NCBI GenBank assembly: GCA_904066235.2
Contig: CAJFCV020000005.1
Location: 4,583,501-4,647,500 of the forward strand
Length of the DNA stretch: 64,000 nucleotides
DNA from: Bursaphelenchus xylophilus
Lineage: Eukaryota; Nematoda; Chromadorea; Rhabditida; Aphelenchoididae
Direction of reading: 5' to 3'
Program-made: the position numbers and the translations under genes
The notes under the pieces: generated by a model
The model's input: the letters and a program-made list of their open reading frames with translations, nothing else
The model's database searches: none
Told to the model about the DNA's origin: nothing
Part shown: positions 46,580 to 57,735 of the stretch, piece after piece
Position numbering within the stretch: the stretch's first letter is position 1
Layout of the letters: every line of letters begins with the position of its first letter

Positions 46580-48345
46580 TTAACAATTGCTTGTTGTTTT
46601 GTACATGAGAATCCATGCCATTGGAAGGTTGTTCCGTAGGAGTATATCTAAATATTGTTGATCATGGGCGTTGAAACCTAGAAAACGATCGTCTTCCTCC
46701 TCCGCTACTTCTATAGAAGTTGGAGGGTCCGGGAGAGCTTTCTTCGAATTCGAAATCTGGTTCCATGGGCTTGAATCTCTTCCTTCTTGGCCATTCTCCA
46801 TCATCTGTCCTGTGAAATTTTTTTGAATATAATATTTTGTTTAGCTGTAAGTTTTGGCTTCTGCCCTTCTTACTCTAAAAGAAATGAACCTCTCATTGCC
46901 GCATTCTAGAGCGGCTCTGTAGAGTTCATCATGTTGAATTGAATGGGCCAATTTGAGGACCTCGTAGAAGTTGTCCGCGGATAAGCCGTGCATGATTTGG
47001 ATTGAGACGAATTCCTAAAATCATGTTTTGACAAGAATTTTACTGCTTGCCGTGAGGGGAGCGATCTGATAATGATTCGCGAGCTTCATCAATTCGGCTC
47101 CCTGATTTCCGATTTGAATATTCTCCCCGTAGAGAAATCGGAGCATCAGTTCAACTGCGCGAACATCAAAACCGTTGATTTTGAGCAAACCAATCTTTGA
47201 TTCGATGAAGTCGTTCTTGAATTTCCCTTGGAGAATCCGAGAATGGCGACTCAAGATCACCCTCGAGACATGGAACACAGTATCTCCACATTTAACCATG
47301 GTGTCTGAGAAGGAACGGTCGTTGTAAAAGATTGTATTGTCTTGAATGACTGGTTTCTCGCATGAGAAGTCCTGTGCGATGTTGGCGTACCTGAAATTAA
47401 GGCGTCTAGGTTCTGTTTTGTAATAGTCCACCTTGGACAAAGTCGTGTAGAGTTCATTACAATCAGATCTGCGATATGTTTGCATGTTCATGGAGACCTT
47501 AGATCGGAAGTCATTTTTCTTTACTATTTGACTTCCCTTTTCTAGAATTCCAGAAGCCTCATCAGTCTCATTTTTGATATCTTTTCGGTTCAAAAGTCCA
47601 ATTCTCTGCTTGAAAACGACTTGAATTTCAGACACTGCTTCTCACTAATTTGTTTTTGCCTTATAATCTGCTTTGATATCAAATCAAATGTAAGATAGTT
47701 ATTCCAAATGCTTCACCTTTGTTTTCTAACTTCTAAAAAACGATTCCCGAGATTGTCAGCGATCCCATTGCATAGAAAAGACATTTCTGAGTTGACTTAC
47801 AGTCTGATCGCCTTATGAAATAACTTCTTTGGGTCTTCTAGACTATCCTTGGAGTATTTGATGAACAATTTCCCATTACTGGCTTCAGTTTGCTCCACTT
47901 TGAGGATCACTTCTGCACGCGATCTGATTGTAGTTCCGCCCAGTGAAACGAAATAAGGGCCTTCGACGCGGAATTCGACGTTGTAGGGGTCATTGGAGTC
48001 ATTGATGATGGTCAGCTTTTGTATGGGGTGGTTCACAAATGACAGCATCTTCCTGTCGATCAGTAGGGGAGGTTTAGGCTCTTCTCTCCGTGGCGCCTCT
48101 TCGTCCGGCAATGGCGGTTTTACATCAATATGTGTGTTTGACATCTTTTGGCTGAAGAGAGTGGAGTACTTAGTGGTTGGTTTAAGAATCGCGAGTGGTT
48201 GACATGGAAAGAAACAGTAATTTGGATCTGCGAAGTGAGAGTCGAAGGCTCCACCTTGCCCAAATGTTTTTGAAAGTGGTTGTCCTCTTTTGTTTATTCG
48301 ATTTCTGGCCAGATCAAGGGACAAATGATCGGAAGCCTGGCTCAT
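46580..48345 (-). CDS. MSP-like domain plus BTB protein, possibly disabled
   Basis: First block 48345-47801 encodes a short Ser-rich start and an MSP-like beta-sandwich (MLSFVNHPIQKLTIINDSND ... AEVILKVEQTEASNGKLFIK). Second block from about 47640 to 47021 encodes a linker and a BTB domain (RSFSDTMVKCGDTVFHVSRV, LMLRFLYGENIQI). A third block near 47010-46870 (LSADNFYEVLKLAHSIQHDE) continues the BACK-like helices. A fourth lies at 46818-46580. It is clearly related to the MSP-BTB gene at 50350. Problems: the MSP block ends CTG TAA G with a donor in the wrong phase for the BTB block; two in-frame stops separate LVKT from EFVSIQ unless an 18-base GT-AG segment is removed; and the last exon joins out of phase. 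Either small exons are missed or the gene is decaying. Confidence 0.6.
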
Positions 48346-48414
48346 TTACATAAACGAGCGCTCTTTGTAATCTTGCTTAAAGGAGCGCTAATTCGACGAC
48401 AAGCCGCGTCTTTT

Positions 48415-48759
48415 TTATGACAAATAGTGTTCGCAGGATCTTGGTGTTAGCTTAGACAGCAGGACGAATCGTTCGAAAATTATTTTAAACAGATCTGTCC
48501 TTTCGAAATCTACACGATAACAAATCAATTGGGTCTCATTGTAACCCCTGTTTTTGCATAATTCAATGCGTATTCGGTCACTGTGACCCTGAAGGCTGAA
48601 ATGCCTATGAAAGTTGACTTTTTTCCTGTGGTGACAAATATTGTTTTGTCCTCCTTTCGAATCCTGGATCAAGAATTTGTCTAGCTTCGAAAGAATGAAA
48701 CGAAAAACGCTGTCGACTGAAACTGCATTTTCTAAGTGCAGTATCTCGTCATCCATCAA
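48415..48759 (-). CDS. Hypothetical 114-residue single-exon protein
   Basis: Starts MMDDEILHLENAVSVDSVFR and ends RFVLLSKLTPRSCEHYLS. The composition is plausible for a real protein and the frame is the longest here, but there is no recognised domain, splice site or signal peptide. It lies between the two MSP-BTB genes, head to tail with the first. Confidence 0.35.
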   Translation of the reverse strand: MMDDEILHLENAVSVDSVFRFILSKLDKFLIQDSKGGQNNICHHRKKVNFHRHFSLQGHSDRIRIELCKNRGYNETQLICYRVDFERTDLFKIIFERFVLLSKLTPRSCEHYLS

Positions 48760-48931
48760 TTAGATTATACCTCCTGCCGCTAACAATCACTAGGCCTTGC
48801 CTTGCTAATAATCAAATAGTTTTCCGAATTCTTGCTTGAATCGTGGGACTGTGAATGAATGGGGCATCAAATATTCTAGAATGGTCCATCAGTTCATTTT
48901 GTTTTTCAAAATCGAAGACAGTAGTTTTAAC

Positions 48932-49341
48932 CAGAGATTGCCACGGTCAAAATTTCGGCTCCGGCTCTTAGCTCCCAGAGCCGGAGCCGAGGTCAAATTT
49001 GCAGCTCTGGCGCCGGCTCTCATGAAAAACTTAAAGAGGTCTGCGGCTCCGAATCCCGGCTCCCGTGCAAAAAATTTTTTTTAAATATTTTTCCAAATAT
49101 AAACGTTATTAGTGCCATAGATCATACAGCCAACGTTTTTGCAGTCAAGTCAAATCCTCCGCAGTGTTTTTTTCAAGTAATTTGGTTTAACAAGATCACG
49201 AAATTTTTACTTTTCTGACCGCTGGGAAGCCTGGCTCCGACTCTACCCAAAATTTCCGGCTCCGGCTCTGGCCCCCGGCTCGGAGCCGGAGCCGCTCAGA
49301 GCCCGAGCCAGGCGCCGGCTCCGGAGCCGTGGCAATCTCTG
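48932..49341. mobile_element. hAT-like MITE with CGGCTC-rich interior
   Basis: A 410-bp element with ends CAGAGATTGCCACGG and CCGTGGCAATCTCTG and an exact 8-bp duplication GTTTTAAC on both sides (48924-48931, 49342-49349). The CAGNG start and 8-bp duplication are hallmarks of the hAT superfamily. Both sub-terminal zones contain many GGCTCC/GGAGCC words, which may be transposase-binding repeats. No transposase is encoded. Confidence 0.92.
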
Positions 49342-49608
49342 GTTTTAACCATCGTGTGGGATGGGATGGACCCTCATATGATCACATCTGGAGTTCTGTC
49401 TCCCTTTTTGGCCAAAAAAAGGAGAAAGAAGGCTGTGTCTGTTTTGGGTTGCGATCGGGCTTCGTTTCCTTTTGAGCCAGCAGTTTTTCGTTCCGAAAAT
49501 GTTGAATTCACAGAAAAAGACGACGAAAAGCCTGTAAAGACGTGTTTTCATAAACAAAGACAGGATTTGTATCAAAATAATTCATCCGATTTTGAAATCC
49601 CCCACATA

Positions 49609-49865
49609 TAAGGATGGTGAAATACAAACCAAATCGGGTTTCGTGGCCAGAAACCGCGATTTCTTGTCTGTTAGGGCTCTAGACAAGAAATGCGTAATTC
49701 TTGTCTGAAGTTGCGTAACATTGCGCAAATTTGTGCTCTCTCCCCGTGGAGATTCTTTTCTTTTTTTCTCTGCAGAAATGCGCAATTCTTGTCTAGAAGC
49801 CTAACAGACAAGAAATGACGGTTCCTGGCCACGAAACCCGATTTGATTTTTATGTCACCATCCTT
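49609..49865. mobile_element. 257-bp inverted-repeat MITE flanked by TA
   Basis: Left end TAAGGATGGTGAAATAC and right end TGTCACCATCCTTA, with a further match GGGTTTCGTGGCCAG to CTGGCCACGAAACCC. TA flanks lie at 49607-49608 and 49866-49867. The interior repeats TTCTTGTCT in both directions. Confidence 0.8.
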
Positions 49866-50349
49866 ATATCATCAGTTTTTTTCCGAGAGGAATCGAACTC
49901 TGCCGAGTCTTTATGCAATTGATTTTTCCCGCCAAAATTCGAGGTCAGATGGACGTTGAATTCAGATTATACTGTTTGCCTTTATCACGGAATTTTTTGA
50001 TTGCATAAATAGACTTTAATTTTAAAAAATCGATTGCTTGTGTTTCGCAACCACTTCCCTTCGACTTTCTAAACGTTTCGCTTCAGTGTTGCTATTCAAC
50101 TTTTTCTCTGCGAAAACATGGATTTATTACTTTGTTTTCTCTCGGAACCATCCTTCTGACCCTCCGTTTCCCTCATCTAAGCTATTTGCAGAGCCTTGTT
50201 GTAGAGTGTAACTCTAGCAGAGATGATTTTCGTAAATTTTTTAACCACAACTTCACAAATCCGACTTGTTTTCTTTTCTAATTCGCGCATTTTATAGTGA
50301 AGTTGATCTAAATTTTCGTATTTTATACCCATTTTTTCAGGGTTTCAAG

Positions 50350-51510
50350 ATGATGCCTCATTACCATCAACCTTTGTTTGGGCAACAAGTTGTCTATCAC
50401 CCTAGCTCCATGTCACCCCCTCAAGGTCAACACGTCGACTGTAACCCAAAGAAATTGGAATTCAAGCATTTCCGGGAGCAGGAATTCACAGTGTTCAACA
50501 AGTCCAACATGCGAATGCAGATTCTTTTGACAATTCCAGAAGGTTTTAATTGTTCGCCTATCCGAAGGATCGTCGAACCTCGAATGAACTTCACATTCAC
50601 CATTGTGGCTGGCGCTGAGGCAGAGAATGGATTGATGACGATGGAAGTGAAGAGAACTAACGATAATGGACTCTTACAGAAAACGGATGTAAAGTTGATT
50701 GTCAACGATCCAAATGAACAACCAGCGCCGGTGGTCATCTCAGACAACATGATGTTCTACAATGAGCAGAAATTCAGCGATTTTGTGGTCAAAGTTGGAG
50801 AAAAGGAGATCCATGTGTCCAGGGCCATCATCAGCAGACACAGCGAGTACTTCCAAGCACTGTTCAAAAGTGATTTTGATGAGACAACCACTGGCGTCTT
50901 GAAGGTTGAAAATTTCTCGGAAGGGACCATCGAGAATATGCTCAAGTTCTTGTATGGGGATCAAGTTGATTTGGCCCAGAATGCCGACGAAATGATCCAA
51001 GTGGCCAGTTTTTATCAGATCGCTCCAATGGTCGATAAATGCATTATGACTCTGGTGGATGCAGTGGATGAGAACAATTACCATGAGATGATTCTATTGG
51101 GACATCAGCTGCAGAATGATAAGCTGTACAGCAAGGCAATGAAACTGGGTGCTGAGAAGTTTTACTCGTTTGATAAGGTCAGTGGAAAGGGTGATTTCGA
51201 AGGGCCCTTTGAGCCTCATGAAACTCTCTGAATACTTCTTCTTTTTTTGTTTTGCCATGTTTAAAACTTTTTTTTTCAGACAAAGAAACGTCCTGCAAAT
51301 TCCGACAAGAATGATCGCTCAAAACGCTCTCGTTTAAATCGTGGTCAGGAGTTAGAGGTTGTAGCCGAGGTCCGCCGATACCCTTTCCCTGCTTACGATC
51401 CGTTTGTGCAAATGCGTGCTGGTTACCTACAACAGCCGCAGATTCAACCGAACAGAGGTCCAAGAGACTTGGTGGAATTTGGTCGAATTGACGAACATGA
51501 TGATGAATAA
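50350..51510 (+). CDS. MSP-like domain plus BTB protein with C-terminal nuclear signal
   Basis: Exons 50350-51177 and 51280-51510 give 352 residues. Residues about 25-125 form an MSP-like immunoglobulin fold (CNPKKLEFKHFREQEFTVFN, LMTMEVKRTNDNG). A BTB domain follows (QKFSDFVVKVGEKEIHVSRA, SEYFQALFKSDFDE, MLKFLYGDQVDL) with BACK-like helices to SFDK. The tail holds a basic cluster KKRPANSDKNDRSKRSR, likely a nuclear import signal, then a Pro/Gln/Arg-rich end. MSP-like plus BTB is a nematode combination; BTB proteins commonly act as CUL3 adaptors. A TTTTTCAG acceptor 9 bases before the ATG is probably a trans-splice site and supports this start. A partial duplicate lies just downstream. Confidence 0.9.
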
Positions 51511-51699
51511 TATCCGATTTGCAATGGTCTTATTTTTCTCATCACTTCTCTCTCAGTGTGATCGAAAAAGTTGTTTTTTTTTTGTAACCATATCCCCCCA
51601 AGCATAAACCCCAAACATCATGTACAGAAAACATTATTGTATTCCTATTTTTATGTTTACCGCGCTGAAAAATAAAAAATTTTAAAAGGGAATCGTGCT

Positions 51700-53412
51700 G
51701 CAGTGGTTTCCGAGGTCTTCAACGATCTCCTGAAGTTTGCCTTGACGGCATTCGGGTTAAGTTCGGACTCTCTAATCATCTTCTGGCGCCAGCACCGTAT
51801 GCTCATTATACCAGCCCAATCCAGAAAAGAAGGAGGATCCTCGAAGATATAAATTTATATGGAAATGCTTTGGAGATTATTCGAACTGCTAAACTTCATA
51901 GAATCGACAGTTTATTGGAAGCTTGTGTAGAGATTTTGACCGAACAAATGAACGAGAAGAATTATTACGAGATCTTGCTTCTCGGCTGCACTCTCGACGA
52001 ATTGTATTATTATGCCATGGATTTCGCTGATCAAATGTTGGGAATTGTTAGTTTTGCAACATTCTTATACAGGGTGACAAATAAAAAATGCAACTTTTTT
52101 TCATCGGTCCTGCCGCGAAAACTTTTAGGTTTAGGAAAATATTGTTCATACCATTAAATTCTCCGTGTCTTTTTGTCCTAGCCTCTCAATTTTCATACCC
52201 ATATCGGTTGATTAACATGTTTGTTTCGAGTCTCAAACAGAGGGACCCCGATTTTAAACCTGTCACGGAAAGAAAAAGGACAGTAAAAGATTGCTAAATT
52301 GGTCGGTGTAGGAAAACCTGCCATACGAAAAGCCATCAAAAGACTCAACGAGCTTGGCCATGGTGGTAAGTGTCCAGGAATTAGAAGGAAGCGCATCTTG
52401 AAGACTTCTGCCAACCTTGAGATCATCAGAAAGCGAGTGAAGCAAAATCTGATGGTGTCCATGAAGAAAATTGCCCGGGAGACCGGCATCAAGGGAACAA
52501 CGGATCGACGAATGGTGATCAATGTACCGTAGAGTGAGTCTTACAAGCTCCAAAAAGCTTAGCGCCTCACGGAACACTACAAGCAAGTACGGCTCAAAAA
52601 ATGTCGAAAGCTCAACCGTCGCGCCGCAGCTCAGCGATGAGAGAAGGTCCTGTTCGCGGATGAGAAATATTTCAACATCCAGCAGGCCTACAACCACCAG
52701 AATTGCAGGAGTTGGACTGTTGAGAGTCAAAAACCATCCGCCATTTTTGAACCCAGTAAAAATCCGACCTCTCATGGCCTGGGACAAAGTCTTGCGCCAG
52801 CGGCGTGATATCCTTGGTTTTCCTTGGTTTTCTTGGATAAAGGGGTCAGAACCAAACCGATAAGTCTACCAGCGGCATTTTGTACACCATCGTGATTCCG
52901 TGGGCTCAGTAGCACTTTGGCGGTTCAAAACAGACACCGTAGCATGATTCCGCCATCAGCCATAAAGCAAAAAAGACGCAAGGCCAGGAAAGGACCTGTT
53001 TTCCCGATTTTATGTGGTCTGCGAAATGGCCGTCTACTCGCTGGATCTGAATCCGGTGGACTATGTTTTTTGTTTAGTTAGAAGCCAGGACCTCTAGTTC
53101 ACGCCAAAAAAGTTTGGAGCCGCTAATTGATCGCTGCGGTAAGAACGGAACCAATTTCCCCAAAAAAAGCTTCGGCGAATCGGCCAAAATTTAAAGTCAC
53201 GTTTTGAGCTCTATCTCGGGGCCAAGAACAGCCACCTTAAAACTGGCCGAGCATACTATTAACAATGCTCTATGTTACTGATATTCACCGTTACTTTGGT
53301 TAAGTTTGGTGTTTTAGACAAAATATGGCCATAAATATGAGTTGCATTTTTTCTTTGTCACCCTGTAGATTACGACAGTCTCAACGACCTTCAAAGGATG
53401 TTTTATCTAATG
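51700..53412 (+). pseudogene. BTB gene fragment split by a Tc1/mariner element
   Basis: From about 51700 fragments in shifting frames resemble the BTB gene next door (VVSEVFNDLLK), then an open piece at 51870-52049 reads LLEACVEILTEQMNEKNYYE and ILLLGCTLDELYYYAMDFAD, matching the BACK-like helices of the gene at 50350. A Tc1/mariner copy is inserted at 52070, after which the frame resumes as DYDSLNDLQRMFYLM before a stop. Frameshifts before the insertion mean it was probably already dead. Confidence 0.75.
52070..53365 (+). mobile_element. Tc1/mariner element, degenerate, copy 2
   Basis: A 1,296-bp element with ends CAGGGTGACAAATAAAAAA and TTTTTTCTTTGTCACCCTG and TA on both sides (52068-52069, 53366-53367). 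Its interior aligns with the copy at 14932. The transposase relics include GVGKPAIRKAIKRLNELGHG, IARETGIKGTTDRRMV and VLFADEKYFNIQQAYNHQN, broken by stops. Confidence 0.93.
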
Positions 53413-53649
53413 TAATCATTCCCAGCCGATGTGCTCATATCCATCAGATTCTAATTAACAAATTATTTTCGTAAGAAAATAATGGAACCAAACGCCGCTA
53501 CCGCCATCAGTTTTCCTGGAGCATTTCAAATCAAATTTTAAGTAATACTATTTTTTGACGTCAATTTCATATAACCATTCATTTTCTAACAGTCAACAAA
53601 TAACAATTCAACTTTACAGATTAGGGTCCTATTCCAAAATACAGTAATC

Positions 53650-56600
53650 CTACTGTAACTGGGCCTTCTCTTCTTCATAGATTTGATTGATGAAGTCGAT
53701 GTTTTCATCCTGTGATTTGACGATTTCATCCTAAAATATATTACAATAGTATCACGTAATATTATACCAAATTATACTCCCCGCCAAAAGTTTTGACCCC
53801 CCTTCTAACTCGGTCCAAAATGTACCAATTTGGACCAAATTAGGTACGTAGTCTACTGACAGCCTAGTAATAAAAAATATCATAGTAGGACAAACCATAT
53901 AGCTGTATTTCAAAATCCAGGGACAATTTTCAAAAATCACCTCAAAAAAACGGGACAAAAGTTTTGACCCCCCTGCAAAAAAATTAAATATCGCCACCGG
54001 ATGTAGCCCGAACCTTTTACAATCGATGCCCCATACCTGAATACAGATTAATAAATGCTTTTTCGTTGAATGCTTCGTTGCATTTGATGATGCAACGCGT
54101 TAAACTGATTTTGATGTAGAGCTGCCCAAAATGGTAAAAATCTTGTACTGGCCCTTTCTAAAAGTTCTAAATTATGTTCACATCATGTGAACTTGACGTG
54201 TTATAACCTGCATTAACCTTTTCCTTTCGAAAAAAGTCCATGATGGCCTAGCGGTATCGATTCGGCCGATATTCAGTTGTCATGGTCATCCTTGGTGAGC
54301 CGTTTGCTCTTTCACTAAAGGGCTAGATGTGGTCGATATGTCCTCAATCTAATCCTGAGACTCATATCAACTCTTAAACCAAGAATAAACTCCCGCTAAC
54401 ACGATCTCATATGGTTTGAAGATGCAACTTTGCCGATCTGCACCTTAATGAAAAACCCGCTTTTTTCAAATGGATTTTTTGCGACCAAAAATGGCTTTCA
54501 TTTGATGGGCCAGATAATTTAGGACGCTACAGCACCCGCCATACTCGTTTGAGACGTATGGAATGACAAATGGGCGGTGAGGATGGCATCGTACTCAGGG
54601 GCATCTACAGTAACGGCAAACTTAAGATTAAGGTGAATGAAACCCATTCCAAAACGCGTCAAATCGAAACTTTTTACCCTGCTGAGAGTAAATAGGAGTC
54701 TCAGGATTAGATTGAGGACATATCGACCACATCTAGCCCTTTAGCGAAAGAGCAAACGGCTCACCAAGGATGACCATGACAACTGAATATCGGCCGAATC
54801 GATACCGCTAGGCCATCATGGACTTTTTTCGAAAGGAAAAGGTTAATGCAGGTTATAACACGTCAAGTTCACATGATGTGAACATAATTTAGAACTTTTA
54901 GAAAGGGCCAGTACAAGATTTTTACCATTTTGGGCAGCTCTACATCAAAATCAGTTTAACGCGTTGCATCATCAAATGCAACGAAGCATTCAACGAAAAA
55001 GCATTTATTAATCTGTATTCAGGTATGGGGCATCGATTGTAAAAGGGTCGGGCTACATCCGGTGGCGATATTTAATTTTTTTGCAGGGGGGTCAAAACTT
55101 TTGTCCCGTTTTTTTGAGGTGATTTTTGAAAATTGTCCCTGGATTTTGAAATACAGCTATATGGTTTGTCCTACTATGATATTTTTTATTACTAGGCTGT
55201 CAGTAGACTACGTACCTAATTTGGTCCAAATTGGTACATTTTGGACCGAGTTAGAAGGGGGGTCAAAACTTTTGGCGGGGAGTATAAATGATAAAAACAT
55301 ACATGAAATGGGAGAAGATGGCCTTCTTTTACTGTTCGTATCCTATTGAATACATGGCCATCTTTCCGAGAGACCGTGAATCTTTGCAGACCATCAAAGG
55401 CAGTGCATGCTTTGCATTGGACGTGTTTTCCGCAATGATTTATCTAAAAATGTCATGGATAATGTAATATATGGAACTCACGCAGAGACAACCAATTTAA
55501 ATAATCCAAAATACCGTATTCTCCTGCTTACCTTGAGAATTCTGGGCAATGCTTTTTGTCCCACTGTTCTCTCTCCCTTCTTCAATATCAGATAAGTAAA
55601 CTTGGATCTGAGAGTTCTATCTTCGTGTTTGCTCCTTGTTTTCCCATCAACTCTGATTTCGGGGATCTTGGCTTCAAATGCGCAGGGCTCTCTAAAATAA
55701 TAAAAAGATGTAAAAACATCCTTTTCCTCAATCACAAACATCTTAAAACGTACGAGTATCCCCTGCCAGTTGAAAGAGGGCATCCAGAATCGTGAGGGCA
55801 CGGAGCAAAGACATGCCCTGGGGCGATTTCTGTTGATATTTGAATCTAAATTGAGAATAAAGTAATGTAATAAACAGCTCACCTTTTTCTTCAGTAGACA
55901 GTACTTCTCATAAGGACTCGCTCTCCGATCTCTGAGGATTTCGTCCGTCTCTGCATCCAATTTGCCTTCTATTTTCAATTTTTTTGCCAAGCCTGGGATA
56001 TCAAAATTGAATCCGGCAGTTAAAACGAAATCCCGAATGTTCATCAGGGACGTGAAACTGTCCAAAAGATTTGATTCGATCAGTATCAGATACTTGTTCG
56101 TCTTCGACCATAACATAGAGATTAAATCGATCCTAGAGTTGGACGACGGCAACTCCGGGAGAACCCTCTGAGCTACCACAATATCATACGTAACTCTGGG
56201 GGAAGGGACCATCGTTCGCCGGAAATTTACATAAGGAGCGATCAACTTGGAGTCAGGTCCCTGAAAATACTCAACATATAAGACCAAAATACGACATTAA
56301 AATATATTATCCATGGAAAAGACTACATACTCTCATAATATCCATCGCCAGATGATTCATTTCAACGTTCGGGTCTACGCAACAGTAATCTCTGAGCGAG
56401 TTGTCCCATTTTTCTCTGGCTGCCCAGAAGACTCCACCAATTCCACTGCCATAATCTAGTATGGATTCCGGAGAAAAATCATCCAAATCCAGCTGATCCA
56501 GGACAAACTTGGCCTCGGCATAATTCCCCGGTAGCCTAGAGAGCATAATTGTACTAGTTACACGATAAATATAGTATTGTAACAATATTTATGCCATCAA

Positions 56601-57111
56601 AATTACCTAAGTTATATTAACCCTACCTTGACAATGCATATCCGGCGCATTCTTCTCGAGTTTGAAAGGCCATAGGCCTCCACTTGTAATGCCTCATGTT
56701 ATTCGTCTTCCTGGCCAATCGGACTTCTTCTGGATCCGCAGGCATCTTCCGATGGATTATTTTGTTGGTCAACTAACGAAATAACAAGTATAATATAAAG
56801 AATACTCTCCTTACTTGATCTGCCTCATGTTGCAATTGCTTTGGAATCCTCTCTGAACCTTGAAGGACATTATAAAAGCCATTCAGGGCTTCGGATGGAA
56901 GAGAGTAGATCCTTGGTATCTTTTTTGGTCTGATATCTAAAAATTCAACTCAATTACAACAAGAAAGCGAACCTCTTCTCTCTGTGAGCCTGATTGTTCC
57001 TTTGGCACCGGTCATAACATTGAATGTTGACGTTGTGAGCTCATGGTCGTGATCAGAAGCCTTCGAACTGCATAACCGACGACCAAACGGACAGTTTAAC
57101 ACCTTCCTCAT
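53650..57111 (-). CDS. METTL17/Rsm22-like mitochondrial ribosome assembly methyltransferase
   Basis: Mitochondrial factor needed to assemble the small ribosomal subunit. It starts MRKVLNCPFGRRLCSSK, a good mitochondrial presequence. The methyltransferase core has SPESILDYGSGIGGVFWAAR (SAM motif I) and YDIVVAQRVLPELPS. The Rsm22 signature Cys/His cluster VFAPCPHDSGCPL follows, then FTYLILKKGER. A penultimate exon (about 55470-55325) reads INHCGKHVQCKACTAFDGLQ and GHLLPFH, matching the family C terminus; it splices across the 1.5-kb foldback element to a last exon DEIVKSQDENIDFINQ ending at 53650. One intron near 56960 is 36 bases with an unusual GTTCGC donor. It lies 159 bases downstream of the rpb-6 stop, with a trans-splice-like acceptor at its ATG, so it is probably the second gene of an operon. 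Confidence 0.9.
53773..55286. mobile_element. 1.5-kb foldback element inside a METTL17 intron
   Basis: Arms of roughly 590-600 bp (about 53773-54365 and 54689-55286) are almost perfect reverse complements, separated by about 320 bp. The ends read TATACTCCCCGCCAAAAG and its complement, with TA-type flanks, suggesting a Tc1/mariner-related element. The two copies of the peptide MAIFNFFAGGSKLLSRFFEV read on opposite strands merely reflect the palindrome. The near identity of the arms suggests recent origin or gene conversion. Confidence 0.9.
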
Positions 57112-57270
57112 CCGCTACAAGAGATGATTACGACATCTTGATGATTTAAACCTCTTGATACCTTTCTTCTCCTTTGTTTCTAATAGATATCAGGTGCTCA
57201 ACCACGAAGGTACTAATATAAAAGTGAGAGATCGCCTTTATTACAAAAAATAACAATGGTAATGACGTTA
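57112..57270 (-). promoter_or_regulatory. Intercistronic region of the rpb-6/METTL17 pair with trans-splice acceptor
   Basis: The 159-base gap contains an AATAAA soon after the rpb-6 stop, a pyrimidine-rich stretch, and CTCTTGTAG|CGGATG right before the METTL17 ATG. Poly(A) signal, U-rich region and acceptor are the usual parts of a nematode SL2-type operon junction. Confidence 0.6.
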
Positions 57271-57735
57271 TCAATGATCCATAACAATTAGTTCTTCAAC
57301 TCCCCAATCCTCGAAAGATCCATCAGGGAGATATCTTCGGATGATAATAGGGATCTTCTTCTCTTTGAGTTCTTTCCTGGCAACTTCCAACGGATCTGTT
57401 TCTCCTTCCAATTCCACCATAACTGGAGCTCCCATCGCAATTTGAAGGGCTCGGGTCCCCAATATTCTCGCTCTCTCGTACTTGGTCATGAATTGTGTGG
57501 TTACTCTCATGGAACTCTCGATTGCAACTCGTTGCGTTGGCTGAAATCAGTTGTATTATTCATCAGCTTGATATCAGATTTCTAAAAGACAACGAATAAT
57601 TATAAAACATACCTCAATTAATTGGACATTAGGATCTTCATCATTTGCTTCCAAATCCACATCTTCCAAGGGCTCGTCGTCCATAAGATCGTCATTATCG
57701 CCATATCCTCCTTCGAAATCGTCTTCATCGGCCAT
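57271..57735 (-). CDS. rpb-6: RPB6, shared subunit of RNA polymerases I, II and III
   Basis: Exons 57735-57613 and 57540-57271 give 130 residues, normal for the family. The N-terminal 45 residues are very acidic ([17 protein letters not shown]). The conserved core follows: [40 protein letters not shown], and the end [20 protein letters not shown]. All features of the omega-like fold are present. Likely the first gene of an operon with METTL17. Confidence 0.96.

Noticed and set aside
49872..49905. tRNA-like GTTCGATTCC on the minus strand
   Set aside because: No matching A box or acceptor stem; the T-stem pairs only weakly.
54235..54260. A-box-like GATGGCCTAGCGG suggesting a tRNA-derived SINE
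   Set aside because: No B box downstream and no poly(A) tail; it lies in the arm of the foldback element.
53752..55349. Two copies of the same 80-residue protein (MAIFNFFAGG) on opposite strands
   Set aside because: They are mirror images produced by the foldback element; the frame includes the element's terminal repeat and has no family resemblance.
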